From an uncultured Kiloniellaceae bacterium (GTDB lineage: Bacteria; Pseudomonadota; Alphaproteobacteria; Kiloniellales; Kiloniellaceae), in contig CANLSF010000006.1 of assembly GCA_947493695.1 (NCBI GenBank), positions 372,001-436,000 of the forward strand: a DNA stretch of 64,000 nt, given 5' to 3'. The notes beneath the pieces are model-generated. The model was not told the origin of the DNA, did no database searches, and was given only the letters and a program-made list of their open reading frames with translations. Made by a program: the position numbers and the translations under genes. Below, piece by piece: positions 8,491 through 18,563 of this stretch; the first letter of the stretch is position 1; the number at the start of each line of letters is the position of its first letter.

Positions 8491-10284
8491 GTGAACACAT
8501 CGAATGAAAACCAGAAGTTCTTCGTTGAGTTAATCAAACCTTCCCACTACGACGACGAAGGCTACGTCATTCAGTGGCTCAAGGCCTGGATCCCATCCAA
8601 TACCCTTTCGAGCATCTACGGCATCTCAATGGATCTGATCGAACGTCGCGCCCTTGGCGAGAATATCGACGTTGTCCTTAGAGGTTACGACGAAACCAAC
8701 AGCATTATCCCCATCAAAGACATCATTCGACGACAGACTCAAAAAGACGCCAAAGGCGTTGTCTGTCTGGTCGGCGTGCAGTCCAATCAGTTTCCGCGCG
8801 CCATGGATCTCGCCCGCCAGTTCCGCGCTGCCGGTCTGCAGGTCGCGATCGGCGGTTTCCATCCCAGCGGCTGCCTCTCCATGCTGCCGGAGCTGCCCCC
8901 TGATCTTCAGGAAGCCCTCGACCTCGGGATCTCAATCTACGCCGGTGAGTCAGAAGGCCGACTGCAGGATTTTTATCTCGACGCTCTGAACGGCGAGATG
9001 AAACCGATCTACAATTACATGAATGACCTGCCGGGGATCGACAACGAACCGACGCCCTTCCTGCCCGAAAAAATGGTCCGGAAATACGGCGCGTCCATTG
9101 CCTGTTTCGATGCGGGCCGCGGCTGCCCCTTCCAGTGCAGCTTCTGCACCATCATCAATGTCCAGGGCAGGAAATCCCGCTTTCGCGAAGCCGACGATGT
9201 GGAGCGGCTGGTGCGTGCCAACGTAGCACAGGGGATTTATCGCTACTTCATCACCGATGACAATTTTGCGCGCAACAAAAACTGGGAAGCCATCTTCGAC
9301 CGGCTCGGCGACCTGAAGGAAGAACTCGACCTGCCCTTCTCGATCACCATCCAGGTCGATACGCTCTGCCACAAGATTGAGAACTTCATTTCCAAGGCCA
9401 AGCGCGCCGGTGTTTCGCGCGTCTTCATCGGCATGGAAAACATCAATCCGGATAATCTGATGCACGCCAAGAAACGGCAGAACCGGATTACCGAATACCG
9501 TACCATGCTGCAGATGTGGCGCGAGCGGCAGATCATCACCTTCGCCGGTTACATCCTTGGCTTCCCTGCGGACACACCCGAAAAGATCGCCAACGACATC
9601 GAGATCATCAAGCGCGAACTGCCGGTCGACATTCTGGAGTTTTTCTGCCTGACACCGCTGCCAGGGTCAGAGGATCATCAGAACCTCTACAAGCAGGGCA
9701 TTCCGATGGACCCTGATATGAACATCTATGACCTTGAGCACGTTTGCACTGGACATGCCATGATGTCCAAGGACGAGTGGCAGGGCATCTACAACAAAGC
9801 ATGGGAGCTCTATTACTCCGATGACCATGTCGCAACCATGATGAAACGCATGGTGGTCAGCGGCAATAAACCGGAACGCATCTGGATGCACACCCTGCAG
9901 TTCGCCGGCTGCATCCGATACGAAAAAGTACATCCCCTGCAAGGCGGGTACTTCCGGCGTAAGCTAAGGACCCAGCGCCGTTCCGGTCTGCCGATTGAGC
10001 ATCCGCTGATCTTTTACCCCAAACGGATCTGGCAGACCCTTACGACCTACGGACCCTTTGCCGCTTACGCCATCAGGCTTTTTCTTTTGGCCAAGAAGAT
10101 CAAACGCGACCCGGCGACCCAATCCTACATGGACCTTGCCCTGACGCCGGTGGACGCGCACGGCGAGGATGAAGAGCTTGAGATGTTTGCGCTCACGGAA
10201 GCTGCCAGAGCTGCCGTGGCAAAAGCACAGAAGCAGACCGACGCCCGTGAAAGCCGGTTGAAACAGGTACCCGCCGCACAGTAA
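8491..10284 (+). CDS. B12-binding-type radical SAM protein
   Basis: A protein of about 597 residues. The N-terminal 150 residues have the layout of a cobalamin-binding-like Rossmann domain (VCLVGVQSNQFPRAMDLARQ, then GLQVAIGGFHPSG), although the DxHxxG cobalamin motif is not seen. The radical SAM core carries the CxxxCxxC cluster motif CPFQCSFC at about 212-219, followed by MEN and FAGYILGFPADTPE segments typical of this group. The C-terminal 100 residues are basic and poorly defined. It should bind a 4Fe-4S cluster and cleave S-adenosylmethionine in the cytosol; the substrate is unknown. The GTG at 8491, with AGAGGGGG ten bases upstream, is preferred to an in-frame TTG at 8464. It converges with oppF with only five bases between them. 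Confidence 0.85.
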   Translation: MNTSNENQKFFVELIKPSHYDDEGYVIQWLKAWIPSNTLSSIYGISMDLIERRALGENIDVVLRGYDETNSIIPIKDIIRRQTQKDAKGVVCLVGVQSNQFPRAMDLARQFRAAGLQVAIGGFHPSGCLSMLPELPPDLQEALDLGISIYAGESEGRLQDFYLDALNGEMKPIYNYMNDLPGIDNEPTPFLPEKMVRKYGASIACFDAGRGCPFQCSFCTIINVQGRKSRFREADDVERLVRANVAQGIYRYFITDDNFARNKNWEAIFDRLGDLKEELDLPFSITIQVDTLCHKIENFISKAKRAGVSRVFIGMENINPDNLMHAKKRQNRITEYRTMLQMWRERQIITFAGYILGFPADTPEKIANDIEIIKRELPVDILEFFCLTPLPGSEDHQNLYKQGIPMDPDMNIYDLEHVCTGHAMMSKDEWQGIYNKAWELYYSDDHVATMMKRMVVSGNKPERIWMHTLQFAGCIRYEKVHPLQGGYFRRKLRTQRRSGLPIEHPLIFYPKRIWQTLTTYGPFAAYAIRLFLLAKKIKRDPATQSYMDLALTPVDAHGEDEELEMFALTEAARAAVAKAQKQTDARESRLKQVPAAQ

Positions 10285-10289
10285 GTCTC

Positions 10290-11284
10290 TCAAGCAAGTC
10301 TGGGGCCAGTCTCGGCAACAACCTCACAGGCAATCTCGTGCCCCTCGGAGACTGGCGTCAATTCCTGCTCCCGCGTCGCGCAACGGGCCTCGGCGAGCGG
10401 ACAACGGGTGCGGAAAGCGCAGCCCGAAGGCGGGTTCAGTGGCGATGGCGGATCGCCGCGCAACACGATGCGTTGCCGTGCTCGTGCCGTCTTGGGGTCG
10501 GGAACCGGTGCGGCCGACAAAAGCGCCCGGGTGTAGGGGTGTTTCGGATCGGCGAAGAGATCGGCCTTATCCGCCAGCTCCACGACGCGCCCGAGATAGA
10601 GCACCATGATCCGGTCCGAGATCAGGCGCATGATCGAAAGGTCGTGACTGATGAAAATCATGGTCAGACCGAACTTGCGTTTCAGCTCCTGCAGCAGGTT
10701 GATGATCTGGGCCTGGATCGAAACATCGAGGGCAGAGACCGGCTCGTCGCACACCACCAGCTTCGGGCGGGTGATGATCGCCCGGGCAATGCCAATACGC
10801 TGCGCCTGTCCGCCTGAAAACTCGTGAGGATAGCGATTGAGCATGTCGCCGGACAGACCCACGGTATCCATGACATCAAGCACACGCCCACGCCGCTCCA
10901 CCTTCGAGAGCCCGGCTTCAAACACCGTCAGCGGTTCCGCAATGATATCACCGATGGTCATACGCGGATCCAGCGAAGCAATCGGATCCTGGAAAATCAT
11001 CTGCATGTCACGACGTTTCTGGCGCATCTCTTCCGGCGAAAGTCCTGCGATATCCTTGCCCTGCCAGACGACCTTGCCCGCGGTCGGCTCAATCAGTCTC
11101 AGGAGACTTCGACCCAGCGTAGACTTACCGCAACCGGACTCCCCCACCACGCCCAGGGTTTCGCCTTCGCGCAGCGAAAAGCTCACGTCATCGACCGCGC
11201 AGAGTTTCCGCTTGGGCTGAAAGAGCCCATTACCGGATACCCAGAACTCGGTCCTGATATCCTGAACATCAAGAAGCATTTTGC

Positions 11285-11288
<4 letters not shown>
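10290..11288 (-). CDS. oppF: Oligopeptide ABC transporter ATP-binding protein OppF
   Basis: A 332-residue ABC ATPase with Walker A GESGCGKSTLGRSLL, signature FSGGQAQRIGIARAI and Walker B LVVCDEPVSALDV. The C-terminal oligopeptide-type extension, with PSPLNPPSGCAFRTRCPLAE, identifies it as a peptide-importer ATPase. It pairs with OppD to power uptake through OppB-OppC. The start at 11288 overlaps the oppD stop by four bases (ATGA), which fixes the start and indicates translational coupling; a longer in-frame start at 11399 lies inside oppD. It is the last gene of oppABCDF. Confidence 0.93.
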
Positions 11289-12268
<980 letters not shown>

Positions 12269-12271
12269 GGT

Positions 12272-13192
12272 TCAGACATCCTTCGGATCGAAAGCGTCAC
12301 GCAGGCCATCGCCGATAAAGGCAAGGGTCAGCAGCATGGTGATGAGGAATCCAGCGGGGAAGCCCAGCAGCCAGGGCATCACCTCCATGACATCTGCTCC
12401 CTCGGCAATAAGAGTGCCAAGCGAGGTCAGAGGCTCCTGCACGCCAAATCCCAGATAGGAGAGGAAACTCTCGGTCACGATGATCTCCGGCACGGTCAGG
12501 GTCGCGAAGATCACCACCGGCCCGACGAGATTGGGCGCGATGTGACGCCGGATGATCTGGAAGGGTTTCAGACCTGCCGCCCGTGCTGCCTCAATGAACT
12601 CCCGCTCGCGCAGAGACAGCGTCTGCCCCCGCACGATCCGCGCCATGGTCAGCCACTCGACCGCACCGATCCCGATGAAGAGCAGGATCACGTTACGCCC
12701 GAAGATCACCATCAACAGGATCACGAACAGAATGTAAGGCAGGGCATACATGATATCGACGAAACGCATCATGATTGCATCTGTCCGCCCGCCGAGATAA
12801 CCGGCGATCGAGCCGTAGGTCACGCCGATCACTATGGATACCAGTGTGGCGACCAGCGCCACCATCAGCGAAACGCGCGTGCCGTAGAGCGTGCGCGCCA
12901 GCATGTCACGGCCATTCTGATCCGTGCCGAAGTAATGCCCGCTGGCAAAGTCAGGCGGAAGGCGGAAGGCCGCCCAGTCAGGGTCTTCGTAACCAAAAGG
13001 TATAAAGAAGGGGCCTATCAGCGAGACCAGAATCAGTGCCCCGAGTACATAGACCGAAACCAGCGCCGCCTTGTTCCGCCGGAAGCGGCGCATGGCATCC
13101 TCGGTCAGGCTGCGTCCCTTGGGCGCGAAACCGTCACCGTGATCTGGCTCCAGCGCATCGACAAGCGCATCGCGCTTTTCCGATCCCAGCAT
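12272..13192 (-). CDS. oppC: Oligopeptide ABC transporter permease OppC
   Basis: A 306-residue inner-membrane permease. The N-terminal cytoplasmic segment (about 40 residues) precedes a first membrane helix (ALVSVYVLGALILVSLIGPF). The BPD_transp_1 domain follows with the EAA loop (EREFIEAARAAGLKPFQIIRRHIAPN) that contacts the ATPases. HYFGTDQNGRDMLART is the classic OppC/DppC motif. It starts within one base of the oppB stop (shared base at 13192), so the two permeases are translated together. Confidence 0.93.
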   Translation of the reverse strand: MLGSEKRDALVDALEPDHGDGFAPKGRSLTEDAMRRFRRNKAALVSVYVLGALILVSLIGPFFIPFGYEDPDWAAFRLPPDFASGHYFGTDQNGRDMLARTLYGTRVSLMVALVATLVSIVIGVTYGSIAGYLGGRTDAIMMRFVDIMYALPYILFVILLMVIFGRNVILLFIGIGAVEWLTMARIVRGQTLSLREREFIEAARAAGLKPFQIIRRHIAPNLVGPVVIFATLTVPEIIVTESFLSYLGFGVQEPLTSLGTLIAEGADVMEVMPWLLGFPAGFLITMLLTLAFIGDGLRDAFDPKDV

Positions 13193-14115
13193 CAGCGTGC
13201 CCTCACTTTCGGATCGAGCAGGGCATAGACCAGATCGACAACCAGGTTCAGCAGGATGATCAACACCATGTAAAAGATAACCGTTCCCAGCACCATGCCG
13301 TAATCCCGATTGAGGGCCGCATTGATAAAATACTGTCCGATGCCCGGCAGACCAAAAATCGATTCCACAACCAGCGATCCGGTCAGCAGGTATCCAGCCG
13401 CGGGTCCCAGGTAAGAAACCACCGGCAACAGCGCCGGCTTGATGGCATGACGGGTGATCATCAGACGCGCACCGATGCCCTTGGCCCGTGCCGTCCGAAT
13501 GTAGTTCGCGCCCAGCACCTCGATCATCGAACCGCGCATCAGGCGCGATATACGTGCCACATGCGGCAGCGCCAGGATGATTACCGGCAGGACGAGATGC
13601 GAAAGCTTACCCTCTCCCCAGCCTCCGACGGGCAGCCAACCAAGCGAAACGCCAAAAACCAGTTGCAGGATCGGCGCGAGGAGAAAGTTCGGCACGATCA
13701 GGCCGATCATGACCACAAGGGCGATCCCGTAATCGGAAGATGTGTTCTGATTGAGCGCGCCGATCACTCCGGCAAAGATGCCAACCAGGATGGCCAGTGC
13801 GAAAGCGCAACCGCCCAGAATGAAGGTATAGGGCAACCCGATCGAAATCAGATCGACGACCGTGAAGTCATCTGTGATGTACGACGGTCCCAGATCACCC
13901 ATCAGCACACCCGTCAGGTAATCCCAGTACTGGACGAGTAGCGGTTTATCGAGATTGTAGTGGGCCCGCAGGTTGGCGAGGATCCGTTCCGGCAACTGCC
14001 GTTCCTCGTCGAAAGGTCCACCCGGCGCGAGCCGCAGGATGAAAAAGCACAGGGTCAACGCAATCCAGAGAACCGGGATCGTCGAAAGCAACCTGCGCAG
14101 CGCAAAGCCAAGCAT
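13192..14115 (-). CDS. oppB: Oligopeptide ABC transporter permease OppB
   Basis: A 307-residue inner-membrane permease with the N-terminal helix LGFALRRLLSTIPVLWIALTL typical of OppB/DppB, about six membrane segments and the EAA loop (GANYIRTARAKGIGARLMITRHAIKPALLPV). It forms the translocation pore with OppC. An AAGGGG stretch lies about 17 bases before the ATG, further than usual. It is separated from oppA by 119 bases that hold a strong hairpin, which may reduce its expression relative to oppA. Confidence 0.93.
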   Translation of the reverse strand: MLGFALRRLLSTIPVLWIALTLCFFILRLAPGGPFDEERQLPERILANLRAHYNLDKPLLVQYWDYLTGVLMGDLGPSYITDDFTVVDLISIGLPYTFILGGCAFALAILVGIFAGVIGALNQNTSSDYGIALVVMIGLIVPNFLLAPILQLVFGVSLGWLPVGGWGEGKLSHLVLPVIILALPHVARISRLMRGSMIEVLGANYIRTARAKGIGARLMITRHAIKPALLPVVSYLGPAAGYLLTGSLVVESIFGLPGIGQYFINAALNRDYGMVLGTVIFYMVLIILLNLVVDLVYALLDPKVRAR

Positions 14116-14139
14116 CGTTTAAAGTACCCCTTAAGGCAG

Positions 14140-14171
14140 GGCTGTCTCTCGAACTCTTTCAAGAGACAGCC
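14140..14171 (-). terminator. Intercistronic stem-loop between oppA and oppB
   Basis: An exact 9-bp inverted repeat, GGCTGTCTC (14140-14148) and GAGACAGCC (14163-14171), with a 14-base loop. On the minus (transcribed) strand it is not followed by a good T-run, so it is more likely an attenuator or an mRNA-stabilising hairpin at the 3' end of oppA than a full terminator. Such elements are common after binding-protein genes and let the periplasmic protein exceed the permease in amount. Confidence 0.6.
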
Positions 14172-14234
14172 GCTTTTCCTTATTGGATCTATCTCCGAAT
14201 TAGCGCCGGATCAGATCCCATTCACGAAAGACGA

Positions 14235-15818
14235 TTACTCTTCTTTCGTGAGCCAGCGGGTACGGTGGATATCGAACGCGTTGTCTTCAAAGCCTTTGAT
14301 CTTGGGTGAAACAACGTTCTCGGAGAGATAGAAGTAGATCGGGGCGGCGGCGTTATCGTCCATCGCGATCTCCTCCGCCTGAGTCAACAGCTTGGCGCGG
14401 CTCTCGAGATCTGTCTCAAGCGATGCCTGGTCCATCACCTTATCGAATTCCGGGCTACTGTAAGCACCGTAATTGTTGCTTGTGCTGCCTTTGAGAAGAT
14501 CGAGGAAATTGACAGGATCATTATAATCGGCCAACCAGCCGGCACGTGCGACGTCGAACTCTCCCTTGCGGATCTCCGCGTAGTGTACCTTAAGTTCGGA
14601 ATTGTAAAGCTTAGCCTCAACCCCTAACGCCTTCCACATGGCGGCAACGGCGACCGCGACACGCTTGTGGTTATCACTCGTATTGTAGCGAAGCGTCACT
14701 TTCAACGGATTGTCCTTGCCGTAGCCCGCTTCTGCGATCAGCGTCTTAGCCATCTCGACTTTCTCGGGGTAAGGCATCTCCGCCCAATCGACCTCGGATG
14801 ACTCGCCGGAGTTCGCCATGCCAGGCGGCACCCAGGAGTAGGCCGGAAGTTCGCCAGTTCCCAAAATCTGAGGTCCGATCACTTCGCGGTTGATCGCCAT
14901 GGAAAGTGCTTTTCGCACCCTCGCGTCGTCGAACGGCGGTTTGCGGTGGTTGAAGACGTAGTAATAGAGTCCGGCGAAGGGAACCACTCGCGCCTCACCA
15001 GGATGATTTTCCTCCAGCCATTGATACTGATCTTTAGGAAAGGCAGTCAGGATATCAAACTCACCGGCGCGATAGCGTTTCAGAGCGGCGGACTGGTCTT
15101 CCAGCACGAAAAACTTCACGCCATCGATCTTCAGGCTGGCGAAATCGTAGTACTGATCATTCTTTGCCGTGGTGACATGCGCGCCCGGAATCCATTCCAC
15201 CGGTTTGTAAGGCCCGTTGACCACGATGTTTTCCATCTTGATCCAGTCATCCCCCTTAGCTTCAACCACATGCTTTGGGATCGGATAGGCCGTGTAATGG
15301 GTGAGCGCTCCCAGAAAAAATGGGGTTGGCTGCTCCAGGGTAATCTCGAGCGTTTTATCATCCAGCGCCTTCACGCCGAGCTCGCCGAAATCCGTAATCT
15401 TGCCCGAGTTAATCGCCTCGGCGTTTTTAATCGGATACTGCAGATAGGCGTATGAGGCCGCCGTTGCCGGGTCCATGATCCGCTGGAACGCAAAAACAAA
15501 ATCGCCGGCGGTCACCGGCTGTCCGTCCGACCAGTTCGCATTGTCGCGCAGCTTGAAGGTATAAACTGTCCCATCATCGGAGATGGTCCAGCTCTCCGCC
15601 TGACCTGCAATCGGATTGGCACCGACATCTTCGGTCGTCAGGCCTTCAAAGATATCGCCGACAATCCTGTTCTCCCAGTCACCCGATATTTTATGCGGAT
15701 CCAGCGACGCGGGGTCGCCGCCGTTGTGGAGATTGAGCATCGCGGCATACGCCGGGGCGACAAGCAGAACTGCGGCAAAGAAGCTCAGAAAAAACGCGGT
15801 CAGACGGTGTTTAGGCAT
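14235..15818 (-). CDS. oppA: Oligopeptide ABC transporter periplasmic binding protein OppA
   Basis: A 527-residue family 5 solute-binding protein with a Sec signal peptide (basic MPKHR start, hydrophobic core, cleavage near APAYA-A at about residue 26). The family signature LNLHNGGDPASLDPHKISGDWE follows directly, and the DDKTLEITLEQPTPFF and FNHRKPPFDDARVRKALSMA segments are typical of OppA. It captures peptides in the periplasm and delivers them to OppBC. The start at 15818 has GGGAGCG about seven bases upstream and a proper signal peptide; an in-frame start at 16046 would add 76 residues unlike any exported protein. First gene of the opp operon, divergent from mscS. Confidence 0.93.
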   Translation of the reverse strand: MPKHRLTAFFLSFFAAVLLVAPAYAAMLNLHNGGDPASLDPHKISGDWENRIVGDIFEGLTTEDVGANPIAGQAESWTISDDGTVYTFKLRDNANWSDGQPVTAGDFVFAFQRIMDPATAASYAYLQYPIKNAEAINSGKITDFGELGVKALDDKTLEITLEQPTPFFLGALTHYTAYPIPKHVVEAKGDDWIKMENIVVNGPYKPVEWIPGAHVTTAKNDQYYDFASLKIDGVKFFVLEDQSAALKRYRAGEFDILTAFPKDQYQWLEENHPGEARVVPFAGLYYYVFNHRKPPFDDARVRKALSMAINREVIGPQILGTGELPAYSWVPPGMANSGESSEVDWAEMPYPEKVEMAKTLIAEAGYGKDNPLKVTLRYNTSDNHKRVAVAVAAMWKALGVEAKLYNSELKVHYAEIRKGEFDVARAGWLADYNDPVNFLDLLKGSTSNNYGAYSSPEFDKVMDQASLETDLESRAKLLTQAEEIAMDDNAAAPIYFYLSENVVSPKIKGFEDNAFDIHRTRWLTKEE

Positions 15819-16099
15819 CTTATACGCTCCCTTATTGGTTGTGGGTTGATACCAGCATACGACAAGCTTCTCCGACACTTGAGATCTTTTTCCGGCAATC
15901 CCGAAAAAAACACGGATGCTGCCCGACGCAGATGTAACGCGAAAGACTCGCTCGATTGCCGACAACCTGCAGACCAATCCTTTCGCTCGGGGTAAAATGG
16001 CATTATGCGCGGGCTGAAACTGAACTCTATGTCCGGCTCGTGGCAACGGCCTATACTGCTCGCAGGACAGAGAGGGGCTGGCGTGCTTCTCAAGACAGA

Positions 16100-17440
16100 A
16101 TGAAAGAAAAAAGGATGCAGGAGTTACTCGACATCACACCCCTTTTGGATTGGTTGAGCACCACACACCAATGGCTGTTCGAGCATGTTGCCGATCCGTG
16201 GAATCTATTGCAGCTCCTGCTCCTTGCCATGCTTTATCCGCTCGGCCGTTTCTGCGCGCGCCGCCTCAGTCCGCTTCTGGAAACACGCATCTCCAGCTTG
16301 TCGGTTCGGCCCGGTCTCGCCGCTCTCTTCCGCGCCCTTCCCTCGCTCCTGGCACCGGCAATATTCTTAATTCTGCTTTGGTTCGCCATCGGCATCATGC
16401 AGGAAATAACCTGGCCAAGCCGGAGCTATCTGCTGCGGATCGTTGCAAGCCTGATGACCGCCTGGATCGTGATCCGGCTTGGATCGACCTTCATCCGTAA
16501 CCCGGTGGTCGCCAAAACCCTGACTCTTGGCGTCTGGACACTGGCGGCCTTGAACATCACAGGATTGCTAGGCCCCGCAATCGAGGTGACGGACGCCCTC
16601 GCCTTTAACGTCGGCGACCTGCGCATCTCCCTGCTCACCGTCGTGAAAGGCGTCGCCTCTCTGGCCCTGCTGCTCTGGGGCGCCTCGGCGCTTTCCCGGA
16701 TCCTGGAATTACGCATCAACCGCTTGCCGGACCTGACGCCGTCGGTTCAGGTCCTGCTCGGCAAGCTCCTGAAAATCACCCTGCTGACCCTGGCCGTCGT
16801 GATCGCCCTGAACTCGGTCGGCATAGACCTGACCGCCCTGGCCGTCTTTTCCGGTGCTATCGGCGTAGGTATCGGCTTTGGCCTGCAAAAAGTTGTCTCC
16901 AATCTGATCAGCGGTGTGATCCTGCTGCTGGACAAGTCGATCAAGCCGGGAGACGTCATCGAACTGGAAGATACCTTCGGCTGGATCACTTCGCTCGGTG
17001 CCCGCTATGTCTCGGTCGTCACACGTGATGGTAAAGAATACCTGATTCCGAACGAAGACCTGATCACCCACCGGGTGGTCAACTGGTCCTTCAGTGACGA
17101 TCTTGTCCGTCTGGAGATTCCTTTCGGTGTGGATTACAGCTGCGATCCCCATGAGGTCCGCCGGGTCGCCCGTGAAGCCGCCGCAAAATCGCCGCGTGTT
17201 TCCGACGAAACCGCGCCGGTTTGTCACCTCGTGGGTTTCGGCGACAGCTCACTGGATTTCGTGCTCCGCTTCTGGATCAAAGACCCGGCAGCCGGTGTGG
17301 TGAACATCAAAGGCGAAGTCCTGCTCGATGTCTGGGACGCCTTTAAGGAAAACGGCATTGAGATCCCCTATCCGCACCGGAAAATGATTCTGCAGGAACC
17401 CATCGTGGTCAAGACGGTGCCAGAGGCCTCTACTTCATAG
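16100..17440 (+). CDS. MscS-family mechanosensitive ion channel
   Basis: A membrane protein of about 446 residues. Roughly six hydrophobic segments are followed by the MscS pore helix and beta domain: LAVFSGAIGVGIGFGLQKVVSNLISGVILLLDKSIKPGD, then GARYVSVVTRDGKEYLIPNEDL and NWSFSDDLVRLEIPFGVDY. It should open under membrane tension to release solutes during osmotic downshock. It is longer than E. coli MscS (286 residues), with extra N-terminal helices as in the YbdG/YjeP-like branches. ATGs at 16100 and 16115 are both possible; neither has a well-spaced ribosome-binding site. It is divergent from oppA, sharing a region of about 280 bases. Confidence 0.9.
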   Translation: MKEKRMQELLDITPLLDWLSTTHQWLFEHVADPWNLLQLLLLAMLYPLGRFCARRLSPLLETRISSLSVRPGLAALFRALPSLLAPAIFLILLWFAIGIMQEITWPSRSYLLRIVASLMTAWIVIRLGSTFIRNPVVAKTLTLGVWTLAALNITGLLGPAIEVTDALAFNVGDLRISLLTVVKGVASLALLLWGASALSRILELRINRLPDLTPSVQVLLGKLLKITLLTLAVVIALNSVGIDLTALAVFSGAIGVGIGFGLQKVVSNLISGVILLLDKSIKPGDVIELEDTFGWITSLGARYVSVVTRDGKEYLIPNEDLITHRVVNWSFSDDLVRLEIPFGVDYSCDPHEVRRVAREAAAKSPRVSDETAPVCHLVGFGDSSLDFVLRFWIKDPAAGVVNIKGEVLLDVWDAFKENGIEIPYPHRKMILQEPIVVKTVPEASTS

Positions 17441-17587
17441 CGCCGGACACCTTTTCCCGCGGTTCCATCACGAAACTTCCCACGCAGTTGTGAACAGGAT
17501 CGTCTATGCCTCCGGCTTCATTGAAGGCAGGATCTTCTCAACCTGGCCAATCTCTTCTGGCCCAATCTGTTTTCAGGGAGTTTGATC

Positions 17588-18457
17588 ATGCAATTTCTCC
17601 GAAACTTGTGTCTTGCGACACTGTTGTTTGCGCTTGTCTATCCTTATCAGGCAGCACAGGCGCAAAGCGGCGAGACCAAACGCGCCATCACCCAGATTGC
17701 GGGCGATCTTTACCGCTTCCAGAACAACTTTCATTACTCGGTTTTCCTGGTAACACCGGAAGGTGTGATCGTGACAGATCCAATCAATGCCGAGGCTGCA
17801 ACCTGGCTCAAGGATGAAATCAAAGCCCGCTTCAACCAGCCGATCAAGTATCTGGTTTACAGCCACGATCATAGCGATCACAGCGCCGGCGGCGAAGTTT
17901 TCGCGGACGACGGAGCGATTGTGATTGCGCACGAAAACGCCAAACGCGCAATCATCGGCGAGGGTCGTCCGACCGCGGTTCCCGACCTTACCTTCACGGA
18001 CCGTATGACGTTGGAGCTCGGCGGCAAGACCGTGGAACTGCTGTATCTCGGCAAGGGACACTCCGACAACCTGATCGTCATGAACTTCCCCGCGGAACGC
18101 ACCCTCTTTACGGTCGACTTCATTTCCGCAAAGCGCCTGCCCTTCAAGACGATGTCCGACTCCTACATCCCCGACTTGATCACCGCGATCAACAAGGTTC
18201 AGACAATTGATTTCGATATCCTGGCGCCAGGACACGGTGCGCTCGGCACCAAGCAGGATGCAGCCGATCACGGGCGCTATGTTCAGAAGCTCTATGACGC
18301 CGTGCTGAGCGCTGCACGCGAGGGAAAATCGCTGGAGGAAATGAAGTCTTCGATCAGGATGGAGGCCTACAAGGACTGGGGTCAGTACGAAGCCTGGCTC
18401 CCTCTCAACATCGAGGGCGTTTATAGCCGCATCAGCCTGCAACGCCGGGGCAACTGA
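17588..18457 (+). CDS. Periplasmic MBL-fold metallo-hydrolase
   Basis: A 289-residue metallo-beta-lactamase-fold protein with a signal peptide (hydrophobic core, cleavage near AQA-Q at about residue 26). The metal-binding HDHSDH is at 93-98, with further candidate ligands GKGHSDN, TVDFI and PGHG later in the sequence, so the dinuclear zinc site appears complete. The family includes hydrolases related to quinoprotein relay system protein 2 and other periplasmic enzymes; the substrate is not evident. The ATG at 17588, with GGGAG about seven bases upstream, is preferred to a TTG two codons earlier. It converges with the chemoreceptor gene and shares a terminator. Confidence 0.85.
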   Translation: MQFLRNLCLATLLFALVYPYQAAQAQSGETKRAITQIAGDLYRFQNNFHYSVFLVTPEGVIVTDPINAEAATWLKDEIKARFNQPIKYLVYSHDHSDHSAGGEVFADDGAIVIAHENAKRAIIGEGRPTAVPDLTFTDRMTLELGGKTVELLYLGKGHSDNLIVMNFPAERTLFTVDFISAKRLPFKTMSDSYIPDLITAINKVQTIDFDILAPGHGALGTKQDAADHGRYVQKLYDAVLSAAREGKSLEEMKSSIRMEAYKDWGQYEAWLPLNIEGVYSRISLQRRGN

Positions 18458-18484
18458 CGCGAACCCGCCGACCCTCAAACACAA

Positions 18485-18526
18485 AGCGGCACCCACGGAT
18501 CCGACGAAGGACCTGTGAGTGCCGCT
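18485..18526. terminator. Probable bidirectional terminator between convergent genes
   Basis: An inverted repeat AGCGGCAC (18485-18492) / GTGCCGCT (18519-18526), extended inward by CAC/GTG after one mismatch, forms an 11-pair stem. It lies between the convergent MBL-hydrolase and chemoreceptor stops, with T-rich sequence (TTTGCC, then GTTTTTGC) on the plus side. Confidence 0.65.
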
Positions 18527-18563
18527 CAGGTTTGCCTAAGTTTTTGCTCCCAACCCCGCGGGA

